From: VMCP01 sp964527775
GTDB lineage: Bacteria; Bacteroidota; Bacteroidia; NS11-12g; UBA955
NCBI GenBank assembly: GCA_964527775.1
Contig: CAZGQS010000005.1
Span: 81,204 to 145,203 of the forward strand
Direction of reading: 5' to 3'
Length of the DNA: 64,000 nt
This document shows, piece after piece, positions 8,329 through 16,713 of the stretch. Position 1 is the stretch's first letter, and every line of letters starts with the position of its first letter. A program made the translations under genes and the position numbers. The notes under the pieces were generated by a model, which worked only from the letters and a program-made list of their open reading frames with translations, was not told where the DNA came from and made no database searches.

Positions 8329-9123
8329 TTATTGTTCAGTTCTTCTTCCCACAATCTGATCTTCATACGAAATATCTATTTCCCGGTAGGTGTTCCAACC
8401 CACCTGCGGAAGGCCTTTTTCATAGAAAAGACGCAGGTTTTCGAACTTTTTTTCCATGTTCGTAGTGTTATCCAAAACAATGCTATGCTTTCCTACTCGG
8501 GGAATCAACAAATACCGCCCAAACTTATCTACATAGCACTGTTCAAATTGCGCGTTCCACAGCTCATTAGACCTTATAAACTTGCTCAAGTTTAGTAATT
8601 CCAACATTTGAGGCGAGCCAGCGCGTTTACCCGACTCAAATTTTTGCTTCACATTTCCATTGATTACCCAAACAACGGGTGTTTGAATTCCTCTCTTAGG
8701 AATCATATATCCTCCGGTATCAATAAAAAACAATGAATCTTGGTTGTTCTTAATTAAGGCAATAGGCTCTCGTTCTTTTACCCTGATCTTCAAAGTTCCA
8801 TCAAATGCTACGTAAATAATTCCCTTAAATACGTAAGGAACCTTCTGAAGCTCAATCTCCATTTTGGTGAGCTCCACCTCAGAAGCAGGTCTTCCAACAG
8901 GATTGTCAAAGTGTTGTTGTACCCAATTAACCACTGCTTGTTTGGTTAAAAAGTTGTAGCCCGATTCTGAGGCATCAATTTCAACTTCCAAGTTTCCAAT
9001 AATTCGGTTTTTACCAGCAAAACTTAATTTAGACCATGCGAAAATTAAGATCATGATCACTATTGCGGCAATGGTAATCATCCATTGTCTTCTGCTGAAT
9101 GCCAATCTAATCTTATCTCTCAT
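8329..9123 (-). CDS. ftsQ: Cell division protein FtsQ
   Basis: The 264-residue bitopic inner-membrane protein has a short basic cytosolic tail, one membrane segment at about residues 14-30, and a periplasmic part that starts with a POTRA-like region (about 40-115). FtsQ links early and late division proteins together with FtsL and FtsB. The identification rests on topology, length and position between murC and ftsA; the sequence itself is weakly conserved in this phylum. It overlaps murC by 11 bases. Confidence 0.9.
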   Translation of the reverse strand: MRDKIRLAFSRRQWMITIAAIVIMILIFAWSKLSFAGKNRIIGNLEVEIDASESGYNFLTKQAVVNWVQQHFDNPVGRPASEVELTKMEIELQKVPYVFKGIIYVAFDGTLKIRVKEREPIALIKNNQDSLFFIDTGGYMIPKRGIQTPVVWVINGNVKQKFESGKRAGSPQMLELLNLSKFIRSNELWNAQFEQCYVDKFGRYLLIPRVGKHSIVLDNTTNMEKKFENLRLFYEKGLPQVGWNTYREIDISYEDQIVGRRTEQ

Positions 9124-10489
9124 GGTGTCTTAGTTTTGCACTTAATCTATCAATGTCGCCTGCACCCATGATCAAAATCAACTCAGGCGATTCAGACTTG
9201 ATTTTTTCAAGAATCTGTTCTTGGTCTAATAACGATTTATTTTGATGGGTTACCAGGCTCAAGAGCCACTCAGAAGTAATGCCTTCTATGGGCTTTTCTC
9301 TAGCCGGATAAATATCCATCAAAATCAACTCATCTACCAATGATAAACTCTCCGCAAATTCTTGAGCAAAGTCTCTGGTTCTGCTGAATAAATGCGGTTG
9401 GAACACTCCTGTGATTTTCTTTTCAGGGTACAACGTCCTTACCGATTTGATGATGGCTTTTATTTCTTCGGGATGATGAGCATAGTCATCTATAATTACT
9501 TGTTCGGGACTGTTTTTTAGGAATTCAAATCGGCGTTTTACTCCTTTAAAACTTGTAACTCCATTTGCAATTTGATTTGCAGGTAACTTCAACGAGTTTA
9601 AGCAAAGTGCCACTGCTGCCGTAGCATTTGACACGTTGTGATGACCAGGAAGTCCGCAAACAAATTTTTGTCCTTGAAGGTCAAATACGTATTGATGATT
9701 TTCAATTCGCACGTTCTCATAGGTAAATGAACAATTTACTTCCGTTCCGTATCTATGCAGTTTTACATGAGCTGGAATGCTCATTCGAACGCGTTCTTCG
9801 AGATACAGGTCGCCCATTTTTTCTGGGGATATTAACTCGGCGAACACTTCGAAAGCTTCAAAAAACGACTTTGAATCTCCGTAAATATCTAAATGATCAG
9901 CGTCAATGGCGGTAATGATGGCCGCATCTGGACGCAGTTGATGAAAACTGCGATCAAATTCATCGGCTTCAACAACCACAATATCTTTGTCGAACAGCTG
10001 AATGCCGTTGGTGTGACTGATGTAGTTGGATTGGTAATTGCTGGATATCCCACCAAGGAAAGCACTGAAATTTACATTACAGGTTTTCAAAAGATGAGCC
10101 AATAGGGTTGAGGTGGTGGTTTTTCCGTGAGTACCAGCCACCGCTAGACATATTTTATCTTGAGTGAGAAGTCCTAAAATCTGTGATCTTTTGTGAAGCG
10201 TAATTCCTTGTTCTTGCAGCCAAATCCATTGAGGGTGGTCCTTTGGAATGGCTGGGGTGTAGACAAAAAGGGTGTTATTCAGGTCTGATTTTACTTCCAT
10301 TGGCAAGGCGTCAATGGCGTCGTTATAGGTAATGCTTACGCCAAGACCCTCTAATTCAATCGTTAAGTCAGTGCGGGTTTTGTCATAGCCCCACACAGAT
10401 ATGTTCTGCTCCAACAAATACCTGCAAATGGCACTCATTCCAATGCCTCCAACACCTATGAAATATGCTTTCTGAAACGACTTATTCAC
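9113..10489 (-). CDS. murC: UDP-N-acetylmuramate--L-alanine ligase MurC
   Basis: MurC adds L-alanine to UDP-MurNAc, the first step in building the stem peptide. The 458-residue protein has the N-terminal Rossmann motif GVGGIGMS (residues 12-19) that binds the UDP moiety, the ATP loop GTHGKTTT at 119-126, and the Mur ligase D-D-Y-A-H-H-P motif in the C-terminal domain. It overlaps murG by 8 bases upstream and ftsQ by 11 bases downstream, so translation coupling is likely. Confidence 0.97.
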   Translation of the reverse strand: MNKSFQKAYFIGVGGIGMSAICRYLLEQNISVWGYDKTRTDLTIELEGLGVSITYNDAIDALPMEVKSDLNNTLFVYTPAIPKDHPQWIWLQEQGITLHKRSQILGLLTQDKICLAVAGTHGKTTTSTLLAHLLKTCNVNFSAFLGGISSNYQSNYISHTNGIQLFDKDIVVVEADEFDRSFHQLRPDAAIITAIDADHLDIYGDSKSFFEAFEVFAELISPEKMGDLYLEERVRMSIPAHVKLHRYGTEVNCSFTYENVRIENHQYVFDLQGQKFVCGLPGHHNVSNATAAVALCLNSLKLPANQIANGVTSFKGVKRRFEFLKNSPEQVIIDDYAHHPEEIKAIIKSVRTLYPEKKITGVFQPHLFSRTRDFAQEFAESLSLVDELILMDIYPAREKPIEGITSEWLLSLVTHQNKSLLDQEQILEKIKSESPELILIMGAGDIDRLSAKLRHHER

Positions 10490-11567
10490 GATTTAGATCT
10501 TTTAAAATTTGGTCTACAATTTCTTGGGTGGCTCTTGGTTTTGCATGATTCAATAATTGTGTTCTCATGCGGGAGAGTTCGTCGTTATTTTTAAGCATAT
10601 CAACGACTTGATTTGTTAATTTCGATTTTAATTCACTATCCTTTATCAAGAGTCCTCCGCCGTATTGAGTGGCTTTTTCTGCATTTTTTGTTTGATGATC
10701 ATCGGTCACATTGGGCGATGGAACAAATATGGCAGGTACACCTACAGCCATGATTTCTGATACACTGGTAGCCCCAGACCTAGATATGACCAAGTCAGCA
10801 CAACTGTATGCAAGATGCATTTCTTTCAAAAACGCGGATACCCAAATACCGTCTGGCGTATTCATGGCAGTATAGTTTTTACCCGTTTGCCAAATGACTT
10901 GAATTCCTTGTTCCTTCCAGGTGTTAATGGATGATTCTACGGCTTCATTGATGCTTCGAGCGCCCAAACTTCCCCCGGTAACAAAGACTATGGGCTTGGA
11001 TGGGTCCAAACCAAAAAAGGCAACGGCCGTATTTCTATCGGTTTTTTCAAGAATTTCTTGTCTAATGGGATTGCCTGAGTGGATCCAATTTTGGTAAGGA
11101 AATTGAGAGTCCATCCCATCAAATCCACAAAAGATTCGCTTAGCCGTCTTTTTCAATAATTTATTGGTAAGACCAGCGAAGCCGTTTCCTTCCCATGCAA
11201 AAACGGGGACACCCAAACGAGTGGCAGCAACGGTAATGGGTAAGCTGGCAAATCCGCCGGTTCCAACAACGGCATCTGGCTGAAAATCTTCGATGATTTT
11301 TTTGGCCTTCAGATAGCTGGTTATGGCTTTGAAAACGATCTTGATGTTTTTAACGGAAGCACTTCTTAACAGCCCCTCAACTGGAAGTCCAACGATGTTG
11401 AATCCCTCCGAAGGTACTTTTTCCATTTCCATCTTGCCCAAAGCACCTACAAATAAAATTTCGACATCGCTGAACCGATTTTGGAATTCACGGGCAATAG
11501 CTACTGCGGGGAAAATATGTCCACCCGTTCCGCCTCCGCTAAATATGAGTTTCAAGGGTTTACTCAT
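10482..11567 (-). CDS. murG: Undecaprenyl-PP-MurNAc-pentapeptide GlcNAc transferase MurG
   Basis: MurG converts lipid I to lipid II at the inner face of the cytoplasmic membrane. The 361-residue GT-B enzyme has the N-terminal G-loop GGGTGGHIFPA at residues 11-21 and the second G-loop GGSLGAR near residue 200. The UDP-GlcNAc-binding region S-R-S-G-A-T-S-V-S-E lies near residue 265. It overlaps ftsW by 4 bases upstream and murC by 8 bases downstream. Confidence 0.97.
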   Translation of the reverse strand: MSKPLKLIFSGGGTGGHIFPAVAIAREFQNRFSDVEILFVGALGKMEMEKVPSEGFNIVGLPVEGLLRSASVKNIKIVFKAITSYLKAKKIIEDFQPDAVVGTGGFASLPITVAATRLGVPVFAWEGNGFAGLTNKLLKKTAKRIFCGFDGMDSQFPYQNWIHSGNPIRQEILEKTDRNTAVAFFGLDPSKPIVFVTGGSLGARSINEAVESSINTWKEQGIQVIWQTGKNYTAMNTPDGIWVSAFLKEMHLAYSCADLVISRSGATSVSEIMAVGVPAIFVPSPNVTDDHQTKNAEKATQYGGGLLIKDSELKSKLTNQVVDMLKNNDELSRMRTQLLNHAKPRATQEIVDQILKDLNRE

Positions 11568-12757
11568 GCTGTTTCAGGCACGGCGCCTGCTCCTTGGGTG
11601 CTTGCTTTTAGTTTTTCTTCACGTATATGTCTGCTGGTGCCTAGTATAATTCCGAAGGCAATGCTATTAAATATGATGCTGGTTCCACCCATGCTAACCA
11701 AGGGTAGAGTGAGTCCCGTAACCGGTAATCTTCCTACATTCACACCCATATGAATAAAGGCTTGTAGACTCATGGAGAATGAGATGCCCAGTACTACAAG
11801 GGCAGCAAACGACTTCTGAGCTTCTACAACCATTTTGAAGCTTCGCAATAGCAGTACAATGAATGCAGCGATTAGAATGAGTCCTCCGAAAAGACCGTAT
11901 TCTTCTACAATAATGGCAAAGATGAAGTCAGAGTAGGGGTGTGGCAGAAAATTGCGCTGTGTGGAATGCCCTGGGCCTTTACCGGTTAATCCACCCGTGG
12001 CAATGGCAATCTTGGCTTGTGTTTTTTGGTAGTCGCTGCCTGATTCGCCTACACCTGCATAGGATTCAATTCTGGCTTTCCAAGTGGGCAAACGCGAATT
12101 TGACCATTTATCAACGTCTACGTTTAATAGAAAAACAACAAACAAGCTAATCAGTAAAATACCTCCAGCAGCAAAACTGAAAATGAAACGGGTTTTAATT
12201 CTACCTATATATAGCAATAATGTACATGATGTAATTAGAACCAACGCGGTACTCAAGTTTTCCGGTATGATCAGTGCGGCAGCTAGGAGCACAGGGCCCA
12301 TGGCTTTATAAAAGACCTTTCTATTGTCTACTTCTTCTTGGTTTTTACTTAAGAATTTGGCAATCCAAACCATAATAAAAACCTTTGTCATGTCTGAAGG
12401 TTGCAGCGTGAAACCAAAAATGGGGATTACACGATTTGCGTTGTTGATGTTCAGTCCAAATGTCAATGCTACAAGTAGCAATACCACTGAAAACCACATC
12501 AAGAAAATAGATGTTTTAGCGTAGAATTTAAAGGGGATGTTGTGGATTGTGTACATGGTAAAAAAACCAACCACTAAAAAGCCTAAATGTCTAAACAGAT
12601 AAAATTCTGTATTTCCTTGCTGCTTAGCAAAAGCCAAAGTTCCAGTAGAACTGTAAACTGCAAGTACACCAATAAAGCCCAATACAAAGACAATTCCCCA
12701 GATATATGGGTCGCCTTTTAGGTGGTTCGATTTCTTTAATTTCTCAATCAACGACAT
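11564..12757 (-). CDS. ftsW: Lipid II polymerase FtsW (SEDS family)
   Basis: FtsW is the septal SEDS glycosyltransferase working with FtsI. The 397-residue polytopic protein has about ten membrane segments. SEDS hallmarks are visible: a large extracytoplasmic loop after the GGLTGKGPG segment containing H-P-Y-S-D-F-I-F-A-I (the conserved D is the presumed catalytic residue in the family), and the C-terminal L-P-L-V-S-M-G-G-T-S motif. Its position between murD and murG in the dcw cluster favours FtsW over RodA. It overlaps murG by 4 bases. Confidence 0.95.
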   Translation of the reverse strand: MSLIEKLKKSNHLKGDPYIWGIVFVLGFIGVLAVYSSTGTLAFAKQQGNTEFYLFRHLGFLVVGFFTMYTIHNIPFKFYAKTSIFLMWFSVVLLLVALTFGLNINNANRVIPIFGFTLQPSDMTKVFIMVWIAKFLSKNQEEVDNRKVFYKAMGPVLLAAALIIPENLSTALVLITSCTLLLYIGRIKTRFIFSFAAGGILLISLFVVFLLNVDVDKWSNSRLPTWKARIESYAGVGESGSDYQKTQAKIAIATGGLTGKGPGHSTQRNFLPHPYSDFIFAIIVEEYGLFGGLILIAAFIVLLLRSFKMVVEAQKSFAALVVLGISFSMSLQAFIHMGVNVGRLPVTGLTLPLVSMGGTSIIFNSIAFGIILGTSRHIREEKLKASTQGAGAVPETA

Positions 12758-12771
12758 ATCCGTGTGTGAGC

Positions 12772-14109
12772 TTACAAGTTTTTAACGGCTTGCTTGAATA
12801 ATCTTCCGCGTTCTTCGTAGTTTTCGAATAAATCAAAACTTGCACAAGCAGGCGACAACAACACAGCATCACCTGATTCTGACATTTTAGATGCAACATA
12901 AACGGCTTCTTTTGCGCTTTGAGTGTTGATAATCATATCTACACTGTTCTGGAAGGCCTTATGAATTTTGATGTTATCCAACCCAAGACAAATAATCATC
13001 TTGACTTTGTTCTTTACCAATGGAATTAAATCGGTATAGTCATTTCCTTTGTCAACTCCACCAGCAATCCAAATTACGGGTTTATCCATGCTTTCTAGAG
13101 CATACCACGCCGAATTCACGTTGGTAGCTTTACTATCATTGATGTATTCAACGCCATTCACTCTGGCCACGAATTCTAAGCGGTGCTCTAAATTGTTGAA
13201 GTTGCTTAAGCTCTCGCGGATGCTTTCTTTACGAACATCAATCAAACTTGCCATAACGGCCGCTGCCATCGTGTTGTAAGTGTTGTGTTTGCCTCTTAAA
13301 TTTACGTTAGTCATATCTATTGTGTATTGGGTGTTTTTTAATTTTATGTGGATGTTTCCATCTTTGAACCAGGCTCCTTCTTGGAGTTCTTGATTCATGG
13401 AAAATGGAATGAGTGTTGCTTTTTGGGGGATGTTTTGGAATCCTTCTTCAATCAAATGGTCATCTATACAGTAGACCAAATACTCCTCTTGAGTTTGATT
13501 TTGCCCAATGCGCATTTTACTGTTGATGTAATTCGTTAATTTGTATTCGTATCTATCTAAATGGTCTTCGGTAATGTTGGTTACACAACCTATGTTTAAT
13601 GTGAGTTTGTGGCAATCATCTAATTGGAAGCTGCTCAATTCCAAAACATACACATCAAAATTGTTTTCAGCCACCTGTCTAGCAAATGATTGGCCGATAT
13701 TGCCTCCCAGTCCCACGTTGAATCCTGCTTCTTTTAAAAGATGGTAGGTTAACATGGTTGTAGTTGATTTGCCATTGGTGCCTGTTATTCCAATGATTTT
13801 AGCCTGTGTGTACCAACTGCCAAATTCAATTTCAGAAATTATTGGAATATTTAAAGCCAAGCATTTTTGAACAATGGTCACCTTTGGCGAGATACCTGGA
13901 CTTTTTACAATTAAGTCTGCTTTTAAGATGGTTTCCTCAGAATGCTTGCCTTCTTCCCAGGCTATGCCTCGTGCGTCAAGTTCGTCTTTCGAATCTTGGT
14001 CAATGGTACCGTAATCAGACACAAATACATTCCAACCTTGAACTATTCCAAGAATGGCTGCACCTGTTCCGCTTTCGCCGGCTCCCAATATGACTAAATT
14101 CTTTTTCAA
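12772..14109 (-). CDS. murD: UDP-N-acetylmuramoylalanine--D-glutamate ligase MurD
   Basis: MurD adds D-glutamate, the product of MurI (encoded in this window at 50162-50992), to UDP-MurNAc-L-Ala. The 445-residue protein shows the N-terminal G-A-G-E-S-G-T-G loop (9-16), the ATP loop GITGTNGKSTT at 107-117 and the central N-I-T-E-D-H-L-D-R motif. It lies 4 bases after mraY and 14 bases before ftsW. Confidence 0.97.
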   Translation of the reverse strand: MKKNLVILGAGESGTGAAILGIVQGWNVFVSDYGTIDQDSKDELDARGIAWEEGKHSEETILKADLIVKSPGISPKVTIVQKCLALNIPIISEIEFGSWYTQAKIIGITGTNGKSTTTMLTYHLLKEAGFNVGLGGNIGQSFARQVAENNFDVYVLELSSFQLDDCHKLTLNIGCVTNITEDHLDRYEYKLTNYINSKMRIGQNQTQEEYLVYCIDDHLIEEGFQNIPQKATLIPFSMNQELQEGAWFKDGNIHIKLKNTQYTIDMTNVNLRGKHNTYNTMAAAVMASLIDVRKESIRESLSNFNNLEHRLEFVARVNGVEYINDSKATNVNSAWYALESMDKPVIWIAGGVDKGNDYTDLIPLVKNKVKMIICLGLDNIKIHKAFQNSVDMIINTQSAKEAVYVASKMSESGDAVLLSPACASFDLFENYEERGRLFKQAVKNL

Positions 14110-14113
14110 GCGG

Positions 14114-15247
14114 TTATCTCAATTTGATTAAGGCAATAGTTGCTAGAACCAGGATGATGGTGATCAACCAAAATCTCAGCGTAATTTTACTTTCGGGTAT
14201 TCCCTTTTTTTGGTAGTGATGATGTAACGGCGACATCAAAAAGATGCGTTTCCCTTCGCCAAACTTTTTCTTGGTATACTTAAAGTAGGAGACTTGCAGT
14301 ATGACGCTTAAGCTCTCTGCAAAGAATATTCCGCATAAAATGGGCAATAAAAGTTCCATCTTAATAATGATGGCAACGGCGGCAATTGCACCTCCAAGTG
14401 CCATGCTTCCGGTATCACCCATGAACACTTGTGCAGGAAAACCGTTGTACCATAGAAATCCTAGGCAAGCACCAATCAACGCGGCTAAGAAAATTACTAC
14501 TTCTCCGCTGTTAGGTACATAGATGATGTTTAGGTATTTCGCAATTTTGATGTTTCCCGTGGCATAGGCCAAAAACCCTAATCCAATTCCAACAATGGCA
14601 GTGGTGCCAGCGGCAAGTCCATCAATGCCATCGGTCAAATTCACAGCATTTGTAACCGCCATGGATATGAAAATAATTACAGGAATGAAAATCAACCACG
14701 CATTTCCGTCCCCAGGAATAATATCGCTGTAATTTAATCGGGCTTTAGTGATTGGGAGGTTGGTTTCTAAGGCAAAATGATTGACAGAATGGGTGTAATC
14801 AACGGCAATAGCAATGATGATGCCTAACATCAATTGGCCTATCAACTTAGTAGTGGCTTTCATGCCCTCCTTATCTTTTTTGAACACTTTGATGTAATCA
14901 TCAATTCCACCAATTGCGCCCATCCAAAGGGTTGCGATGATCATAATGATCACATACATGTTGTCAAGTCGGGCAAATAAGAGGGTAGGGATGATCAAGG
15001 CAATGATGATGATGATTCCACCCATAGTAGGGGTGCCTTTCTTTTGCATCTGTCCCTCTAAGCCTAAATCTCTGATGCTTTCACCAATTTGCTGGCGTTG
15101 CAACCAATAAATGATTTGTTTTCCCGCAATCAATGCAATCAACAAGGCAACAATTCCAGCTAATGATGCTCTAAAGGAAATGAAATTGAATACCCCGGCT
15201 CCGGAATAACCCAATTCATCGAGGTATTTAAATAGGTGGTACAACAT
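14114..15247 (-). CDS. mraY: Phospho-N-acetylmuramoyl-pentapeptide transferase MraY
   Basis: MraY makes lipid I from UDP-MurNAc-pentapeptide and undecaprenyl phosphate. The 377-residue polytopic membrane protein has KKGTPTMGG (69-77), the catalytic aspartate pair D-D-Y-I-K (116-120), N-L-T-D-G-I-D-G-L-A and the C-terminal loop S-P-L-H-H-H-Y. About ten membrane helices are visible. It overlaps murE by one base and lies 4 bases before murD. Confidence 0.97.
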   Translation of the reverse strand: MLYHLFKYLDELGYSGAGVFNFISFRASLAGIVALLIALIAGKQIIYWLQRQQIGESIRDLGLEGQMQKKGTPTMGGIIIIIALIIPTLLFARLDNMYVIIMIIATLWMGAIGGIDDYIKVFKKDKEGMKATTKLIGQLMLGIIIAIAVDYTHSVNHFALETNLPITKARLNYSDIIPGDGNAWLIFIPVIIFISMAVTNAVNLTDGIDGLAAGTTAIVGIGLGFLAYATGNIKIAKYLNIIYVPNSGEVVIFLAALIGACLGFLWYNGFPAQVFMGDTGSMALGGAIAAVAIIIKMELLLPILCGIFFAESLSVILQVSYFKYTKKKFGEGKRIFLMSPLHHHYQKKGIPESKITLRFWLITIILVLATIALIKLR

Positions 15248-16713
15248 TATTTGATATGTTTAAATTCTTCAGTTACAATGATTCTGTCATCAAAAGGGTA
15301 TTTCACGCCTTTGATTTCTTGGTAGGTTTCATGCCCTTTTCCAGCAATGAGAATCACATCGCCAGGTTGTGACAATAAAACTGCAGTTCTAATGGCCTCA
15401 GATCGGTCTGTAATTTTTAAAACCTTTCTTAAGTTTTCTGGAGAAACACCTGCCATCATTTCCTCAATGATTTGCGAAGGCTCTTCGTTTCTTGGATTAT
15501 CTGAGGTGAAAAGGCATCTTTCGCTCATTCGAGAAGCAATTTTGCCCATTTCTGGTCTCTTAGCCGCGTCTCTGTTTCCACCGCATCCTACCACAGTGAT
15601 GATATTGCTTTGTCCTTGTCTGATGTTTTGGATGGTTTTAATTACGTTCTCCAAAGCGTCTGGTGTATGCGCATAATCAACAATGGCGGTGCGTGAATTG
15701 GGACCAGCAATGGCTTCGAATCGTCCATTTACTCTGCCTAAGGCACTCATCGCTACCTCTATGTCTTCATCTCCTTGTGTGAGTAACTTAGCAGTAGCAT
15801 ATACAGCCAATAGATTGGAAGCGTTGAAAGTTCCAACAAGGGGTGTCCAAATATCAGTTGAGCCAATGCGCAGCAACATCCCACCAAAGTCGCTTTCAAT
15901 GATCTTTACGTTGAAATCGGCAGTTCCCTTTAAACTATAAGTGTATCTAATACTCTTAGTATTCTGCAGCATCACCAATCCGTTTTTATCGTCTTTGTTG
16001 GTAACGCTAAAGGCTTCCTCATTCAATAAATCAAAGAATTTCTTTTTGGCTTTGATGTAATTGTCAAATGTGATGTGATAGTCTAAATGATCATGAGTAA
16101 TGTTGGTGAAAATGGCACCTGCAAAAGGAATTCCTGCAATTCTATTTTGGTCAAGAGCATGAGAACTTACCTCCATGAATACATGTGTACAACCCTCCGC
16201 CGACATTTTAGCAAACAATCTGTGGAGGCTAACTACATCGGGTGTGGTATGTGTACTTGGATAAACCTCAGCTCCAATTCTATATTCTACGGTGGATATT
16301 AGGCCACATTTATATCCAAGGTGGGTAAATAAATCAAATAGAAGGGTGGTAACAGTGGTTTTACCGTTAGTCCCAGTACATCCAACAATGATTAGGTCAT
16401 CAATTACTCGTTCAAAGAAATTCACCGCTATTTGTCCCAAGGCAACAGCAGTATTTTCAACTTTGATATAAGTGATTTTGTCATTAAGTGTTGTAGGTAA
16501 ATCCTGACAAAGAATCACCGATGCTCCCTTCTCAATAGCAGAGTCAATAAATTGATGTCCATCTACTTGAGTTCCTTTTTGGGCGGCGTACAGCGTATTC
16601 TTTTCAATGCTCCGGCTATCAATGCTCAGGCCAATTACTTGCGCTTGCAATGAACCATGCATTTCAAGGTGCTTTACATTTACTAAAAGTTCATTTACTG
16701 ATTTACTCATCAT
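15247..16713 (-). CDS. murE: UDP-MurNAc-tripeptide synthetase MurE (meso-DAP type)
   Basis: MurE adds the third stem-peptide residue. The 488-residue protein has the ATP loop GCTGTNGKTT at 111-120 and the D-N-P-R specificity motif at 405-408, the signature of meso-diaminopimelate-adding enzymes rather than lysine-adding ones; dapF in the same window agrees. The carbamylated-lysine region (L-D-Y-H-I-T-F-D-N-Y-I-K-A-K) is present. Two adjacent ATG codons (16713 and 16710) could start it; the first overlaps the ftsI stop in an ATGA context. murF is not in this cluster. Confidence 0.97.
   Translation of the reverse strand: MMSKSVNELLVNVKHLEMHGSLQAQVIGLSIDSRSIEKNTLYAAQKGTQVDGHQFIDSAIEKGASVILCQDLPTTLNDKITYIKVENTAVALGQIAVNFFERVIDDLIIVGCTGTNGKTTVTTLLFDLFTHLGYKCGLISTVEYRIGAEVYPSTHTTPDVVSLHRLFAKMSAEGCTHVFMEVSSHALDQNRIAGIPFAGAIFTNITHDHLDYHITFDNYIKAKKKFFDLLNEEAFSVTNKDDKNGLVMLQNTKSIRYTYSLKGTADFNVKIIESDFGGMLLRIGSTDIWTPLVGTFNASNLLAVYATAKLLTQGDEDIEVAMSALGRVNGRFEAIAGPNSRTAIVDYAHTPDALENVIKTIQNIRQGQSNIITVVGCGGNRDAAKRPEMGKIASRMSERCLFTSDNPRNEEPSQIIEEMMAGVSPENLRKVLKITDRSEAIRTAVLLSQPGDVILIAGKGHETYQEIKGVKYPFDDRIIVTEEFKHIK

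Noticed and set aside
8280..8366. N-terminal extension of FtsA
   Set aside because: It overlaps ftsQ coding sequence by 38 bases, is low-complexity, and the conserved FtsA start matches the ATG at 8279.
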